Positions 43,860 to 55,362 of a stretch of 64,000 nt of DNA are shown here, one piece after another. Position numbers and translations under genes: made by a program. The stretch spans positions 36,003,034 through 36,067,033 of the forward strand of contig OX419762.1 in the NCBI GenBank assembly GCA_948567375.1, written 5' to 3'. The stretch's first letter is position 1, and each line of letters starts with the position of its first letter. This stretch comes from Lunularia cruciata (lineage: Eukaryota > Streptophyta > Marchantiopsida > Lunulariales > Lunulariaceae). Under the pieces are notes generated by a model. The model worked only from the letters and a program-made list of their open reading frames with translations, had not been told where the DNA came from and ran no database searches.

Positions 43860-45030
43860 ATGGATGGAATTTATGGACCACCAAATCCACTTCCACCAAA
43901 CCATTGGGATTTCCGTGTCCAAGTGCTACCCAAGCATTATTTCACGCAATTCATCACCTCACACTTTGGACAAGATTTTATGCATATGATCACCATATCT
44001 GAGGAACCCTTGATACTTATGGTTGTAACTTATGGAGAACGATGGACGTGCTATTTTTATGTGTTAATAAATTAGATACATAAGAGGTGGAGTGATAGAG
44101 TAGCAACCATGGTGGCAATACTTGATGTTATCCTTGCTATGTAGCAACAAATCAAGCACCTTACTTGATTGTTGGATGAATGAGATCTTTGACGACAAGA
44201 GCATATAGAGAGAGTACCAATTTCAGAAGGAGAAGATCGAATCAAATTCCCTAAGCCCAAGGAATTTGAAGGCAAGAATCTCCCGGGTGCAGTGGAGAAT
44301 TTTGTGTTTGACTGTGAATGTTATTTTGAAGCTACTAATCTACAAGATGAGCAAAAAAAATTTCTCTTGGTTTCTAGACAATTGGATGGAGTAGCAAAGC
44401 TATGGTGGAGATTCAGAGTGGAGCAAGTTGAACAAAAAATTGTTGCACCAATCTTGACATGGGCAAAATTCAAGAGCGCAATAATTAGTCAGTTCCAAGC
44501 TATAAATGCCACACGAGCTACACGGGATAAGTTGGCAGAGTTGAAACATATTGGCTCTGTAAGAAGTTACATCACGCAGTTCCAAAACGCTATCATGCAA
44601 ATTCTAGATATATTGGAAGGTGAAGCTCTGGATTGATTTTTGAGGAGCTTGAAGGCAAGAACCAAATTAAAGATACATGCGAGAGCCACAACACTTGGAG
44701 GAAGCCATGCGGTAGGCCGAACATTTTGATTCCTTGGTGGTAAAAACTTGGTCTCGACCTCGACCTCCATAGAGCCTACCAATACACTACACACAAGTGG
44801 AGGAGCCAGCACCAATGGAGATTGATGCCATTCAACAAAGACTACTTGGCATGGCAGATAGAGAGAAATTGTGACAAAATGGTGGTTGTTTTTATTGTCA
44901 CCAATTGGAGTATTGCATTGTTGAATGTCCACTCAAAAATGGACAACCTCGGCAAGTTGCCCAGGTGGAGGTTGTGGAGCAAAATGATCAAGGAAACAAG
45001 GAATCCTAGTAGGAGATTTTGAGCCGCCTA
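43860..45030 (+). pseudogene. E2 gag with degraded zinc knuckle
   Basis: The capsid part at 44292-44636 includes 'LDGVAKLWWRF' and 'RSYITQFQNAIMQILD'. The zinc knuckle frame at about 44880-44930 reads 'CFYCHQLEYCIVEC', where the His position is Tyr. Frameshifts occur between the two. Confidence 0.7.
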
Positions 45031-45038
45031 TTGGGAGC

Positions 45039-45950
45039 TTGATTAGTTCCAATGGGATTGAAGGCTCGACCTATGCAAGTTTGCTTCACTTGCAAGGTAC
45101 AATATCTAATCAAGGTTGTAGGATTTTGGTTGATTCTAGAAGTTTAGAGAATTGCATGTTTATGCAAGTAGAAAAGGAATTGGGTATTCCTATCAAGTCA
45201 ATGATTGGAAGTAGTTTGATGATGGCGGATAGTAGAAAGGAATCTGCATTCCACACCTCGCATCCTGTTACCTTCAAGATTAGGAAGGAGTATTTGGAAT
45301 GTATGAGGTTTGTAGTGGCACCCCTACACTATGATATCATCCTGGGTCTACCTTGGCTTGAACATCATAAGGTTCAATTTGATTGGACCCGACGACAAAT
45401 TCAAGTACAACACCAAGGTAGGAATTTCTGATTAGGTTGTCTAGCACCTCTGAGTAAGACACCTAAGAATAGTCAGTCCCAAGATAAAAATTTTGTCAAG
45501 AAGGAAACCATAGAGCAAACCTGGAAGGGAGATGAGTCCCAAGATGGGAAGTTTGCCAAGAAGGCAACCATGGAGCAAGCTTGGAAGAGAGATGAGTCCC
45601 TAAAAGGGAAGTTTGTTAGTAAAGCAGCCATAGAGCAAGCTTTGGAGGAAGACCAGTCTGTATTCGCAATGTGGATCAAGCCAATTGCACAAAAACAATC
45701 TGAGGAGGGCCAAGAGCCTCATCAAGCAATGGTTGATTGGATAGTTAAGGAGTTTGCAGACCTATTTCTGGATGATCTGCCAAAGGGATTACCCTCCGAT
45801 CGAGGTATGCCCTTCAAGATCAAGTTATTGCTAGGGAGTACTCCAATGAATAGACCAATCTATTGGCTCTCACCAAAGGAGTTGAAGGAGTTGCAAACAA
45901 CACTTACAAAGTTGTTAGAGAAGGACTTCATATGACATAGTACCTCTCCT
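45039..45950 (+). pseudogene. E2 protease and linker repeats
   Basis: 45039-45431 is a retropepsin whose active-site motif reads 'LVDSRSLENC', where E1 and E0 have DSG. A Gly-to-Arg change at this position should inactivate it. A linker with imperfect repeats ('KFAKKATMEQAWKRDES') follows to about 45700, then the N terminus of RT. Confidence 0.7.
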
Positions 45951-47540
45951 TGGGGAACACCGGTACTATTTGTTCCAAAGAAGGATAGAGGACTTCATTT
46001 CTGTATTGATTATTGTGGGTTCAATAAGCAAACCATGAAGAATGCATATCCCTTGCCTTGGATCAATGACTTGCTTGATCAACTAAGTGGAGCATGCTAC
46101 TTTTCCAAGTTGGATCTTTGCAGCGGCTATTGGCAAATTCCTATTGATAGAGAGGATGTGCAAAAGACTACCTTTTGCATAAGGTATGGGCATTTTGAGT
46201 GGAGAGTTCTACCTTTCAGACTCACTAATGCTCCAACAATCTTCATGGATCAGATGCATCAGGTCTTGGATGGACTATTGGATCAGTCCGTGGTGGTGTT
46301 CTTGGATGATATCTTAATCTATAGTAAAAGAGAGGTAAAACATGTGAATCATGTGCAAGAAGTCCTAAGACGACTACAACAATGGAAATTTTATTACAAG
46401 AAGTCAAAGTGTGCCTTTTGGAAGAAGGAGGTTACCTTCTTGGGTCATAAGATCTCATCAGAGTGGATCAAGATGGAAGAAGAGAAAATCAAGGCCATTA
46501 TTGATTGGTCTACCCTAAAGGATGCTACAAAAGTACGAGCATTAAATAGATTGACCAGTTTTTACCGATGGTTCATCCACTCTTATGCTCATATGATTGC
46601 ACCATTGACTGACCTCTTGGGAAAGAACTTGAGCTTCGAGTGGACCACCAAGCATGAAGAAGCATTCCATACGTCAAAGCATATGGTATCTTCAAGACCC
46701 ATTCTTCAACCATATGATCCTCAACTACCTTGTGTGGTTGATTTTGATGCTTCTAACTTTGCAATTGGAGCTGTTTTGCAACATGACTTCCCAGATGGAC
46801 TACATCCCATTGCCTTTGTGTCTCACCAACTAAATACAGCTGAAAGAAATTACTCTACTTGAGATTGAGAACAACTTGCAATGTTATATGCCACCAAGGT
46901 ATGGAGGCATTATCTCTTTGGGAAACAAGTGATCATGCAAATTGATCACAAGCCATTGTTGCAAACCTTACACTTGGAGCACATGAAGAGTCAACATCAT
47001 TGATGGGAAGAGCAACTCCGATTTTTTGACATCAAACTTGAGTACAAACTAGGTTGGTTCCATATCATCCCTGATGCTCTATTATGATGACCTGATTTGA
47101 AGTCTCTTCCTCTCATCACGACGGCAATTACGACGGTGTCAATTGATCCCAAGGTCCATAACAAATTTTGGTCAACTCTACAACAAGATCCATTCTTCCA
47201 AATGGTACATGGTCGTCTGACAGCAGGCAACAAGGAGCAAAACACCTTCTCCTTCAAAGAAGTTCTTCTATTCCATGTGGACCGGATCTATGTTCCTGCA
47301 AAAGGTGATCTCCAACTTGTAAGCCTTCAGGAAGCCCATGATTTACCAATAGCTGGTCATATGGGGATGGACAAGACCTTGGGTACCCTCCAACGCCAAT
47401 GGTGGTGGCCCAACATGACACAAGATGTTTGGGAGTTTATTTGATCGTGCGAGAGTTGTCAACACAACAAGGCCAGTAACCAGAAGTCGAGTGGACTCCT
47501 TTAGCCATTTCCCATTCCAACTACTCGTTGGGAACATGTG
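45950..47540 (+). pseudogene. E2 RT, RNase H and integrase zinc region
   Basis: RT at about 45960-46560 with 'WRVLPFRLTNAPTIFMDQM' and '[12 protein letters not shown]', open from 46035 to 46862 into RNase H ('FDASNFAIGAVLQ'). After a TGA at 46861 the frame continues with 'QIDHKPLLQTLHLEHMKSQH' and the linker to 'AGHMGMDKTLGTLQRQWWWP', with the Cys pair near 47450. Only a few stops interrupt it, making this the best preserved chromovirus pol in the window. Confidence 0.8.
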
Positions 47541-48506
47541 AGCTTAGATCTCATCACCTCCTTGCCCAAGACACAACAAGGTCACACAACAATTGTGGTG
47601 TTTGTGGATAAGCTTCACTGTAAAGTTTTGGCAAGCCCTCTTCTAGATACTTGGCACCAAGCTTGCTTTGTCCACAGCCTATCATCCTCAAACAGATGGA
47701 CAAACTGAACATACAAATTGCACCTTGGAAGATATGCTTTGTGCCTTTGTCAACATTCACCATATTAATTGGGATGAATGTCTTGCAGTTGCGGAGTTTG
47801 CATACAACAATTCTAAACAAGCAAGCACCGGATTCTCTCCTTTTGTTCTCAATTTTGGCCAAGATCCGCTTGTCCCAGATTCTCTTCTTGCTCCTCCTCC
47901 ATCTCAAGTCCCTCATACTTCAACCTTCTTGACCACCATATCCGAATCTCTCCAACAAGCTAAATCTCACCTCCTTGTTGCTCAAAATCATCAAAAACAA
48001 TATGCGGACCACCATCATCGTGATCTTACCTTTGAAGTGGGTTATAACGTATGCTATCCTCTGGTAATCTACCCCTCCCACTTGATACCCAAGTTTGTAA
48101 ACTTGCCCCTTATTGGATAGGACCTTTTGATGTCATCCAAATTGTCTCTCCTCTTGCTTATCTACTTGCCTTGCCTTGTCATATGCGCATCTATCCTATC
48201 TTTCATGTTTCCAAGTTGAAACCCTTTGTTCCTAACCCTTCTTCTTTTTCCTCTTGAGTCCAACCTCCTCCTCTCCCTATCCCTATCAATGATCACAAGG
48301 AGTACAAAGTTGATTGTATCCTTGCACATCGTCACATCTCACGAGGACGACAACAACATACAGAGTACAAGGTCCTTTGGAAAAGGTATCCCCTTCATGA
48401 TGCCACATGGAAACCTCTTTCTCACCTCCAGAATGCACAGACGACCATCCAAGAGTTTGAAGCTTCAATGGCGACGGGGACTTTACCAACTAGCGGTGGG
48501 AGAATA
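47520..48506 (+). pseudogene. E2 integrase core, GPF region and chromodomain
   Basis: The first catalytic Asp lies in 'LDLITSLPKTQQGHTTI'. A deletion of about 150 bp near 47615 ('VDKLH' joined to 'CKVLASP') removes the second Asp region, so the core cannot be active. Then come 'HPQTDGQTEHTNCTLEDMLC' and the GPF/Y segment. It ends 'NPSSFSS' plus UGA, and the chromodomain ('TEYKVLWKRYPLHDATWKP', with Lys for the usual Glu) follows to the LTR. Confidence 0.75.
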
Positions 48507-48902
48507 TGTAACAATGTGGAGTAGTGATGTAGTTAGTGAGGCTAACAGAGTAGAGAACAAGCCAAATTAGCCTAGAATATTCTAGAAGCATCTAGGAAGC
48601 TTCCCAACTAGTTAACTTGCGCCCCAAGTAGGTAGCTTCTAGAAGCTTCTAACTAGCTTAGCTTGCATGCCAAGTAGGCGGCTTCTAAAAGGAAGTTTCT
48701 TGAGAAGCTTTTTGGTTAACTTGGCTTGCACTCTAAAAAAGCAGCTCAAGGAAGCTTCTTGAGAAGGTTCTCAAGGGCCTTGTATGCTACCTATAAATAC
48801 CAAAACCAAAGCTCATGCTAGGCATTTGGAGTTTTCCCACATTCAACGTCCCAATGTGAACTTCCATTCTGCTATTTTTCTCTTTGGTTTTGGTCTTTTA
48901 CA
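48507..48902 (+). repeat. 3' LTR of E2
   Basis: 396 bp, TGTAACAATGTGG ... TTTTACA. Homologous to 43415-43837 with a ~27 bp shortfall and a moderate number of substitutions, indicating an old insertion. It keeps the GAA/TTC array and a TATAAATA box. Confidence 0.85.
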
Positions 48903-49891
48903 TTCATACTCCTCATGAATATTGATAGCGACAGGGGGAGGAGGAGTTTGGACTCAGGAGGAAAAGGAAGAGGGGTTAGGAACAAAGGGTTTCAACTTGG
49001 AAACATGAAAGACATGATGGATGCGCATATGAGAAGGCAAGGCAAGTTGATAAGCAACAAGAGAGACAATTTGGGTGACATCAAAAGGTCATATCCAATT
49101 AGGAGCAAGTTTACAAACTTGGGTATCAAATGGGAGGGGTAGATTACTAGCATAACTTTATCACCAACTTCAAAGGTGAGATCATGACGATGCTGATCCA
49201 TATATTGTTTTTGACAATTTTGAGCAACAAGGAGGTCAAATTTGGCTTGTTGGAGAGATTCGGATACGGTGATCAAGAAGGTTGAAGTATGAGGGACTTG
49301 AGACGGGGGAGGAGTAAGAAGAGAGTCTAGGACAAGCAGATCTTGGCCAAAATTGAGAAAGAAAGGAGAGAATCTAGTGCTTGCCTATTTAGAATTGTTG
49401 TATGCAAACTCTATAGCTATAAGACATTCATCCCAAATGGTATGGTGAATGTTGACAAAGGCACAAAGCATATCTTCCAAGGTGTGATTTTCATGTTCAA
49501 TTTTTCCATCAGTTTGAGGATGATAGGCTGTGGACAAAGCAAGTTTGGTGCCGAGTATCTGGAAGAGGACTTGCCAAAACTTTCCGGTGAAGCGAGGATC
49601 ACGGTTGGAGATGAGTACACGTGGCATCCCATGATGTTTGAATACATTATTGAAGTAGAGTTGCGCCAAGGTTGGAGCATCCATAGTATTAACCGTTGGC
49701 ACCAAATGGATTTGCTTACTAAGCTTATCCACAAACAACACAATTGTTGTGTGACCTTGTTGTGTCTTGGGTAAGGAGGTGATGAAATCTAAGCTCACAT
49801 GTTCCCAATGAGTAGTTGGAATGGGAAGTGGCTGAAGGAGTCCACTCGGCTTCTGGTTATTGGCTTGTTGCGTTGACAACTCTCACACGAT

Positions 49892-50345
49892 TGTGTCATG
49901 CCATTTGTAGTGTTGCATCTAGATTTCTTGGACACTGGAGTTCCAATGATAGTAGTTAGAGTTATTTTAGTAGTTTCTCAAAGACTACTTTCCAACAGTC
50001 AGATTTCATGTTTGGGGTACTGACTTCACAATGAGGCCCACCGTCACTTTGCACCGTTTGCACCATTGAGTGTGCCATCAGCGGGACCATTGGGGTTTTA
50101 GACCTAGCTGGAGTCCAAGAGGTATTCTTTTGAAGTGTAGCTCCAGAGAGCTCACTTCTCTGATGTTGAGCCTTCTAGTTCCTGGCTATGGTGGATAGAG
50201 GCCGGCGAGCATCACCTGGATTCTCTTAGTTAGAGTGGGTATGGCTTGACTGTAATCAATGCCCAATTGTTGGCAGTTGATAGAGTGACAGATCAAGTAT
50301 TGATATGAATTGAGTTGAGTTGAGAGTGGTAAACAATCTGATTAT
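49892..50345 (+). repeat. 5' LTR of the family B element
   Basis: TGTGTCATGCCATTTG ... AAACAATCTGATTA, homologous to 921-1386, with a 7 bp gap in the middle. It is followed by TATCAGAGAAG, part of an initiator-Met-type primer site (TGGTATCAGAGC). Confidence 0.75.
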
Positions 50346-51790
50346 ATCAGAGAAGTGAAATCAGGGGGAAATTGAGTGCAAGAACTTTGAGTGTTGGTAG
50401 TATCTCCAAGCTCGGTGGATCATTGATAGCTCAATTGAAGTTTAGTTTTTCCTTGGTGTGCAAAAGCTCATTGCTTGATGGAGATTTGGCAATAAGGCAA
50501 ATGGTGTGCAAAAACACTAGCTAATTTTTGAGCATAGAAGAAGCAAATTTTAAGCAGTGGTTGTGATTTTGAGCTAAGGAGGTGAAGGCACAACCAATTT
50601 GTTGCGAGTTGAGCTCAGAAAGTCAAATTAAAGGTGGAGTTGGGAAGCTATTCTTGTGAATTTACGATTTGGAGAAACCCGTGTTTTCAATTTGGCTCGA
50701 GTAAAGAGTTAGCGGGGGATTTGGCAATCAGCCAAATTTAGGGTTTATGTTAGATTTTGCTGGATTTTATGTCATATTTTTGCTAGATTTGGAGGAGTTT
50801 TGCTGTTTGGCCAGATTTGGAAGAGTTTTGCTAGTTTGGAGGACTTTCACAAGTTTGGAAGAGTTTGGCCAAATTTTGGAGGAGGTTCAAATTGGCAAGA
50901 AGAAAGGCCTCATTTGGGGGTTTAGAGGCTTCAAGGCATAGGGCTGAGGGCTATGAGAGGCTACAAAGGCCTAGAAGGGCCAGCAAGCCAGCTTGTTGGC
51001 GTGAGGCTAGTTAGTTTAGAGTAGATCTTGGTCATTGGTTGACAAAATCTGCCCATCTTGCTAGATTGTGCGCAATAAGGTTTGATCCCTAGATCTCTTG
51101 GTCCTAGATTGGCGCCCTAGCCAACTGGTCCACCCTCACTTGTTGTCCTAGTGATTGTGCCATTGTTATCTATACACTTGTAGCTTTGGCTAGGAGAGGC
51201 AGTTTGATTCCATTCTTGGTGATCTTGGTAGCTTAGAACTTAGATACGAACTTCTCTTATGTCAAATGCCAAATGGTGGTAGAATCAGTCCCGTGTTGTT
51301 TTATGAGATGGAGGGTTTTTGTTTAGATTTCTTGTGATTGGACCCCCTCCATTCTCTACTTCATGTTTGTGCACCATGTTTGTGTGAGGTGCCCTACTTT
51401 TGAGCGTTGGTGCTCTGGTGTGCTCTCGGTAGTGAGGTTGGAGTGATGACCAATCAAACTACCTTTGTTTCTCTCTGGTGAGGCAAGAAGTGATAACCTA
51501 CAGACCATGAGAGTGCATGTTGTGATGGCAGGTTGCATGTTACCCTTTCCCCTAGAGTAGTTATCTCGGTTAGAGTTACATTAGTGGGTGGTGCTTAGTT
51601 GGTGTTGGCTCTTGGTGGTGTTGGCATTTGTAGTGCAATTTGTGGTTTTGGTTTGCGGTTGCAGTGTGGTTACTCTATCATGATAAACTTCATTGGGGAT
51701 TTCAGAGGAGTTAGCCCTACAATATGTAGTGGGTTTACTTGGAGTGGCACTCGGTATCAGCCTGTATCTCAAGTCCCAATGAGGGAAGAG
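50346..51790 (+). other. Leader of the family B element
   Basis: About 1.4 kb without convincing conserved coding motifs, rich in TTTGG and GGAG runs. A 64-residue frame at 50747-50941 repeats 'LARFGRVLL'-like strings and looks like repeat-derived noise. Long leaders are common in plant gypsy elements. Confidence 0.5.
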
Positions 51791-53120
51791 ATTGACTTTG
51801 AGTTGGAGTTTGACACATGAGTTGATTCAATTGAGAGTGCACTTGGTGTGTCCGCACCGTTGTTGTGGGACATGGACAAGATTTATGGGGCCTCCAAAGG
51901 CCCTAGGCGTTACTCTGGTACAATGGGTACCATTGAGTTGGATGACTTCATCAAAGAGTTTGATAGTTGGTGTGATCTGCAATAAATGTAGAACCCGACT
52001 TTGTTTATGCCCTTCATGGCATGGAAGGGGTTGTTTCAGATGGATGACTACCATGAGTTTAGGAGAGCTCATTTGGAGGAGATTGAGTTATGGAGACAGT
52101 ATTGGTCTCCAAACTATGTCTCTATCACTTCAGGTTTGATGGCCAGAGTAGATAGGCTATACCTACAAGTTCTAGCTTGAGTAGTGTTGGTGGAGCTAGT
52201 GAGGTGCACTAGCTGAAGATAGTGCTACTACGAGTGGAGGTACCGCTGCATGAGGTGGGGTGATACCGGGGTTTAACCCCATGGTGGAGTTATTCCAATG
52301 TTTGAGGCAGAACTACCAGGGAGTGCGGATTGACAAGCTGAGGAGCTTGCAGGAGTTCCAGCGGAAGGCTAGAGAGAGCCTATGCGAGGCACACACTTGC
52401 ATGAGGCGGATGATCAGTTTTACTTAGGGATTTACTGAGGCCCAAGCAGTCCAATTTTGGTATGGGATATTGGACAAGGAGTTACAATGTAGAGCTCATG
52501 ATGCTACGTTGCTGTAGGCTACGTCGCCCACTTTGGCAATGGTCTTTGGTTTGGTTGAGCATATTGAGCTCAACATGGTGGAGGAGAGAGTGATGACATC
52601 TAGATTTAGTAAGGAGACCTCATCCATAGCTATGACTTCTTCTAGAGTGCAACAGAGTGCACCATGCCTAATTGGTTTTTGAGGACAAGGTGGACAGCCC
52701 AAATCCTATGGAGCGAGTGGAGGGCCTAGTGGAGTTAGACCCTTACCTTCATTTTTGGGTCAATAGTAGCCAGTGAGTAGTGATGTTGCTTGTTGGACTT
52801 GTGGTGGACCTCACCATCAAAGAGAGTGTACTTAGGGCAATGGAACTAATACCTCAGGTGCATCATAGCCAGGATAGAGGCAATGTGAGCATTGCCATAG
52901 ATTTGGTCATACTAGTGACTGGTGTTTTGACTTACACCTGGAGTTACGGAGTGGTAGGGTTGCTATGACAAGTAGTAGAGGAGCTCAAGTTCATGGAGGA
53001 CGAGGTGGTAGAGGTGGTGTTAGAGGATCTACACTTAGTAGGGGTGCGGTACTTTCCCTTACTTCTGATACAACTATGGCTACTCGGATTGAGCAGTTGG
53101 AGCAGAGATTGGCTAGTATG
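51791..53120 (+). pseudogene. Family B gag with two zinc knuckles
   Basis: Fragments in shifting frames. A charged segment lies at 51900-52200 ('IELDDFIKEFDSWCDLQ', 'MDDYHEFRRAHLEEIELWRQ'). A capsid-like part is at 52280-52490 ('LRSLQEFQRKARESLCEAH'). Two CX2CX4HX4C knuckles follow: 'CWTCGGPHHQREC' at about 52792-52836 and 'CEHCHRFGHTSDWC' at about 52884-52925. A Gly/Arg-rich tail comes next near 53000. In-frame stops are mostly TAG. Gag with two knuckles packages the element RNA. Confidence 0.7.
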
Positions 53121-53189
53121 GCTATTGCTTAGAGGAGATCAGATTCAAGTATTGAGGCTTCCACCTCATATGCTGTTGATAGAGATGCT

Positions 53190-54230
53190 TTGGACTTCAT
53201 GTGCGGAGCAGCACAGGTGGATGCATCTGCCGCAGTGATTAGGAGTGCAGTACGTGCTCCAGAGCCTAGAGGAGCATCAGTGGAGTTGGACCCACAGAGA
53301 AGAGAGGTTGAGAGACAGGTCAGACCTCCTCAATCTTTCAGACTATCTGAGGCATTACAGACTACATCCATGGTTCCAAGATGTCCCAGTGTAGGTGTGG
53401 TAGGTGGTGATGGAGTGCATGATGGACTACCTACTCGTCAGCCACCTGCTACTACACAAACTCAGTCTAGCATGATGTTGGGGACGGCTCAGCTAATTAT
53501 GCAGCGTCCTTTGTTTTCAGCCTGTGACATGTTTACATTGAGAGTTGACCCTGCTCTAGTGTTTCGGTTGGTTGCCATGCTTTGTGAGAGTAGGGATGAT
53601 GCGGTTCCTACTACTAGAGCATAGGTAGTTGGTAGTGGAACTGACTTGGTTGAGGAGCATGGGTTCCGATCAGCGACCAATGGTTTATTGCAAGTAGCAA
53701 TAGCTAGACTGGAAGAGTTGCCAACTAGACTGGCCTTTGAGAGAGCGCGGTTCACATCTGGTGTTGTCCTATTAGATAACCGGAGGGGGATTTTCCATTT
53801 AGTGGGACCTTCAAGGAAGGTCTATACCCCACAGAGAGTCTTGTTAGACTCCTATTTGCAGCCCCTTATGTTGGGGAAGGCTACAGTTGTCGGTCTGGAG
53901 TTACGGAAGATTGATGTGGAGAGGTGTCCATTTCAGATCCAAATATCTCTAGGTGGTGGTTTGGCACAGTACATCACAAGTGGAGAGCTTGTTGTCTAGG
54001 TTCAGCCTGGTCATCCGACTGATAGCTCGGTGGTGAGAGCTCAGGCTATTGTGACAATAGCTGAGTCATATGATGTGCTAGTTGGGGGAGCAGTGTTATA
54101 CCCCATGGGTTTTAGTATTGACTATTGGGAGGAGACAACCTCCTATAGACTAGGTTGGAAGTCTTGTGAGGGATGGGTATGTTGTCTCCTAGTACGCTTC
54201 AGTAGTGGCAGTCTTGGCTCACTATAGTTC
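53190..54230 (+). pseudogene. Family B aspartic protease
   Basis: Two adjoining open segments (53190-53624 and 53646-53999) and their continuation. The catalytic region reads 'VLLDSYLQPLMLGKA', where intact retropepsins have D-S/T-G. The flap-distal block is 'YDVLVGGAVLYPMGF', followed by 'IDYWEE'. The Gly of the active site is lost and stops are present (53622, 53997), so it is dead. Immediately downstream the pol frame leads into the methyltransferase. Confidence 0.65.
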
Positions 54231-54549
54231 GGGACCATGGCAACATCAATTTTAGCTTTCAGTGGTGCAATTACTTTTCTTGGTGACTTATTGGAGTGGA
54301 ACACCCATGTAGAGGATACTCTAGTACTAGAGGAGATCACTCAGATTTGGTGTACAAGTGGGATTGTTCCATCCACCTTGGATATTCCATTATGGAGTTC
54401 AAGGGTGGTATTGCAACAACATGTAGATTAGTTGGTGCAACAGGCTTAGAGTAGAGCCTTTGTACCATCGGGAGATGAGTGTGAGGATGAGCCTCTAGAG
54501 TCAATTGCTTTGACATCTCTGGATACCACACTCATTGCTTGGCAATATC

Positions 54550-54613
54550 CAATAGAGGGCATATGTCTATTGGAGTTGTTCCAATAGAGGGGTTATGTCT
54601 GTTGGAGTTGTTC
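54550..54613 (+). repeat. 32 bp tandem duplication before the methyltransferase motif I
   Basis: CCAATAGAGGGCATATGTCT...GAGTTGTT is followed at once by a second copy with three changes. The first copy encodes 'GICLLELF' and the second 'GLCLLELFGGIS' in a shifted frame, so the duplication disrupts the reading frame just before the methyltransferase. Confidence 0.75.
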
Positions 54614-54622
54614 GGTGGGATC
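54581..54622 (+). pseudogene. DNMT3-like methyltransferase, motif I part, left of E4
   Basis: The frame 'LCLLELFGGI' up to the E4 insertion joins 'STGLVAVLQ-type' sequence at 62455, giving the SAM-binding motif I (FGGISTG, compare FDGIATG in DNMT3 proteins). The GATC copied by E4 (54619-54622 and 62451-62454) is counted once. Confidence 0.7.
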
Positions 54623-55314
54623 TGTGAGCCGGCCTGTCTCTCACTCAGGATGAACCTCTGATGGCTATTATGGTAGCGCACCATGGACTAAGAAGGCAAG
54701 GAACCCCAACTCCATCATACTCCTCCAAGGCTAACACTCCAAGACTCAAGACATTGCTCACTAGAGAACTCAATGAGAGAGAGATAGTTGCAAATGAAAG
54801 GATGATGAGTACCTCCTCACTCCTTGTTTATATACTTGTGAAATAGTTACGTACCAAAGTTACTAATTACCGTAGTAACTCAAGTTACTAGACTAAAAGT
54901 CAAGTAAAGTCAAAAAGTAGAAAGGAATATCCATTCACATGGGCATATTCCCCTAAGCATGTGGTCTTATCTTGACCCAACCACTAAAGCAAGGATTCCT
55001 TCACATGGGCTATCCTTGGACTAAAGAAGAATCCAAAACAAAAAGGCTTGCGGGCCCAAGAGTTCTCAACTCTTTCCCCAAAGCCAAACACCTAGGAATA
55101 ATACCAAGTCAACACACTAAAATCCAAAATAGTGGTGCTCATCTTTTCTACTTCCTCTAAAGTAAGGTCCCATCTATCTTAGCTATGACTAACTTTAGCT
55201 AACCATGACTAATATAGAACCATCCTTTATCTCTATATAAATAATATCTCTTAAGTACTTGTAATACCAAGCTAAATATCACAATACCACACACATGCAC
55301 AAATGGGTGTTACA
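54623..55314 (-). repeat. 3' LTR of E4
   Basis: TGTAACACCC ... GGCTCACA in element sense. Identical to 61759-62450 by eye. In element sense a TATA-like TATTTATATAGAG lies about 75 bp from the 5' end of the LTR (plus strand CTCTATATAAATA at about 55231). The LTR is full of TTACTAGTxACTTGAGTTAC-like repeats at 54845-54890. Confidence 0.93.
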
Positions 55315-55362
55315 TTTACCCCCGGACTAAGTTTTCACTTTGTCCTCAAAGTGAAGGTCTCT

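Larger units (their letters stand above)
43410..48907 (+). mobile_element. Complete nested chromovirus E2 (43415-48902) with TTCAT target duplications
   Basis: 5' LTR 43415-43837 and 3' LTR 48507-48902, flanked by TTCAT at 43410-43414 and 48903-48907. A primer site TTGGTATTAGAG (one change from the initiator-Met TTGGTATCAGAG) follows the 5' LTR. Internal order is gag, zinc knuckle, protease, linker, RT, RNase H, integrase, chromodomain. It sits in the chromodomain region of E0' in opposite orientation. All coding parts have some stops or frameshifts, so it is no longer autonomous. Confidence 0.92.
42787..49891 (-). mobile_element. Chromovirus E0' (left half): 3' LTR, chromodomain, integrase; interrupted by E2 and ended by element B
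   Basis: The 3' LTR is 42787-43211. The chromodomain region is 43212-43414, interrupted by E2 (43415-48902), and integrase continues to 49891. Integrase blocks are clear on the minus strand at 49879-49385 ('HVSLDFITSLPKTQQGHTTI', 'VLISNRDPRFTGKFW', 'IEFAYNNSK'; the second Asp reads Asn). The element breaks off in its zinc region at CTCTCACACGAT, precisely where element B starts. RNase H, RT, protease and gag are absent from this end. Confidence 0.8.

Noticed and set aside
54661-54846. 61-residue ORF repeated at 61797-61982
   Set aside because: It lies in the LTRs of E4 on the antisense strand. The repetition reflects the LTR pair, not a duplicated gene.
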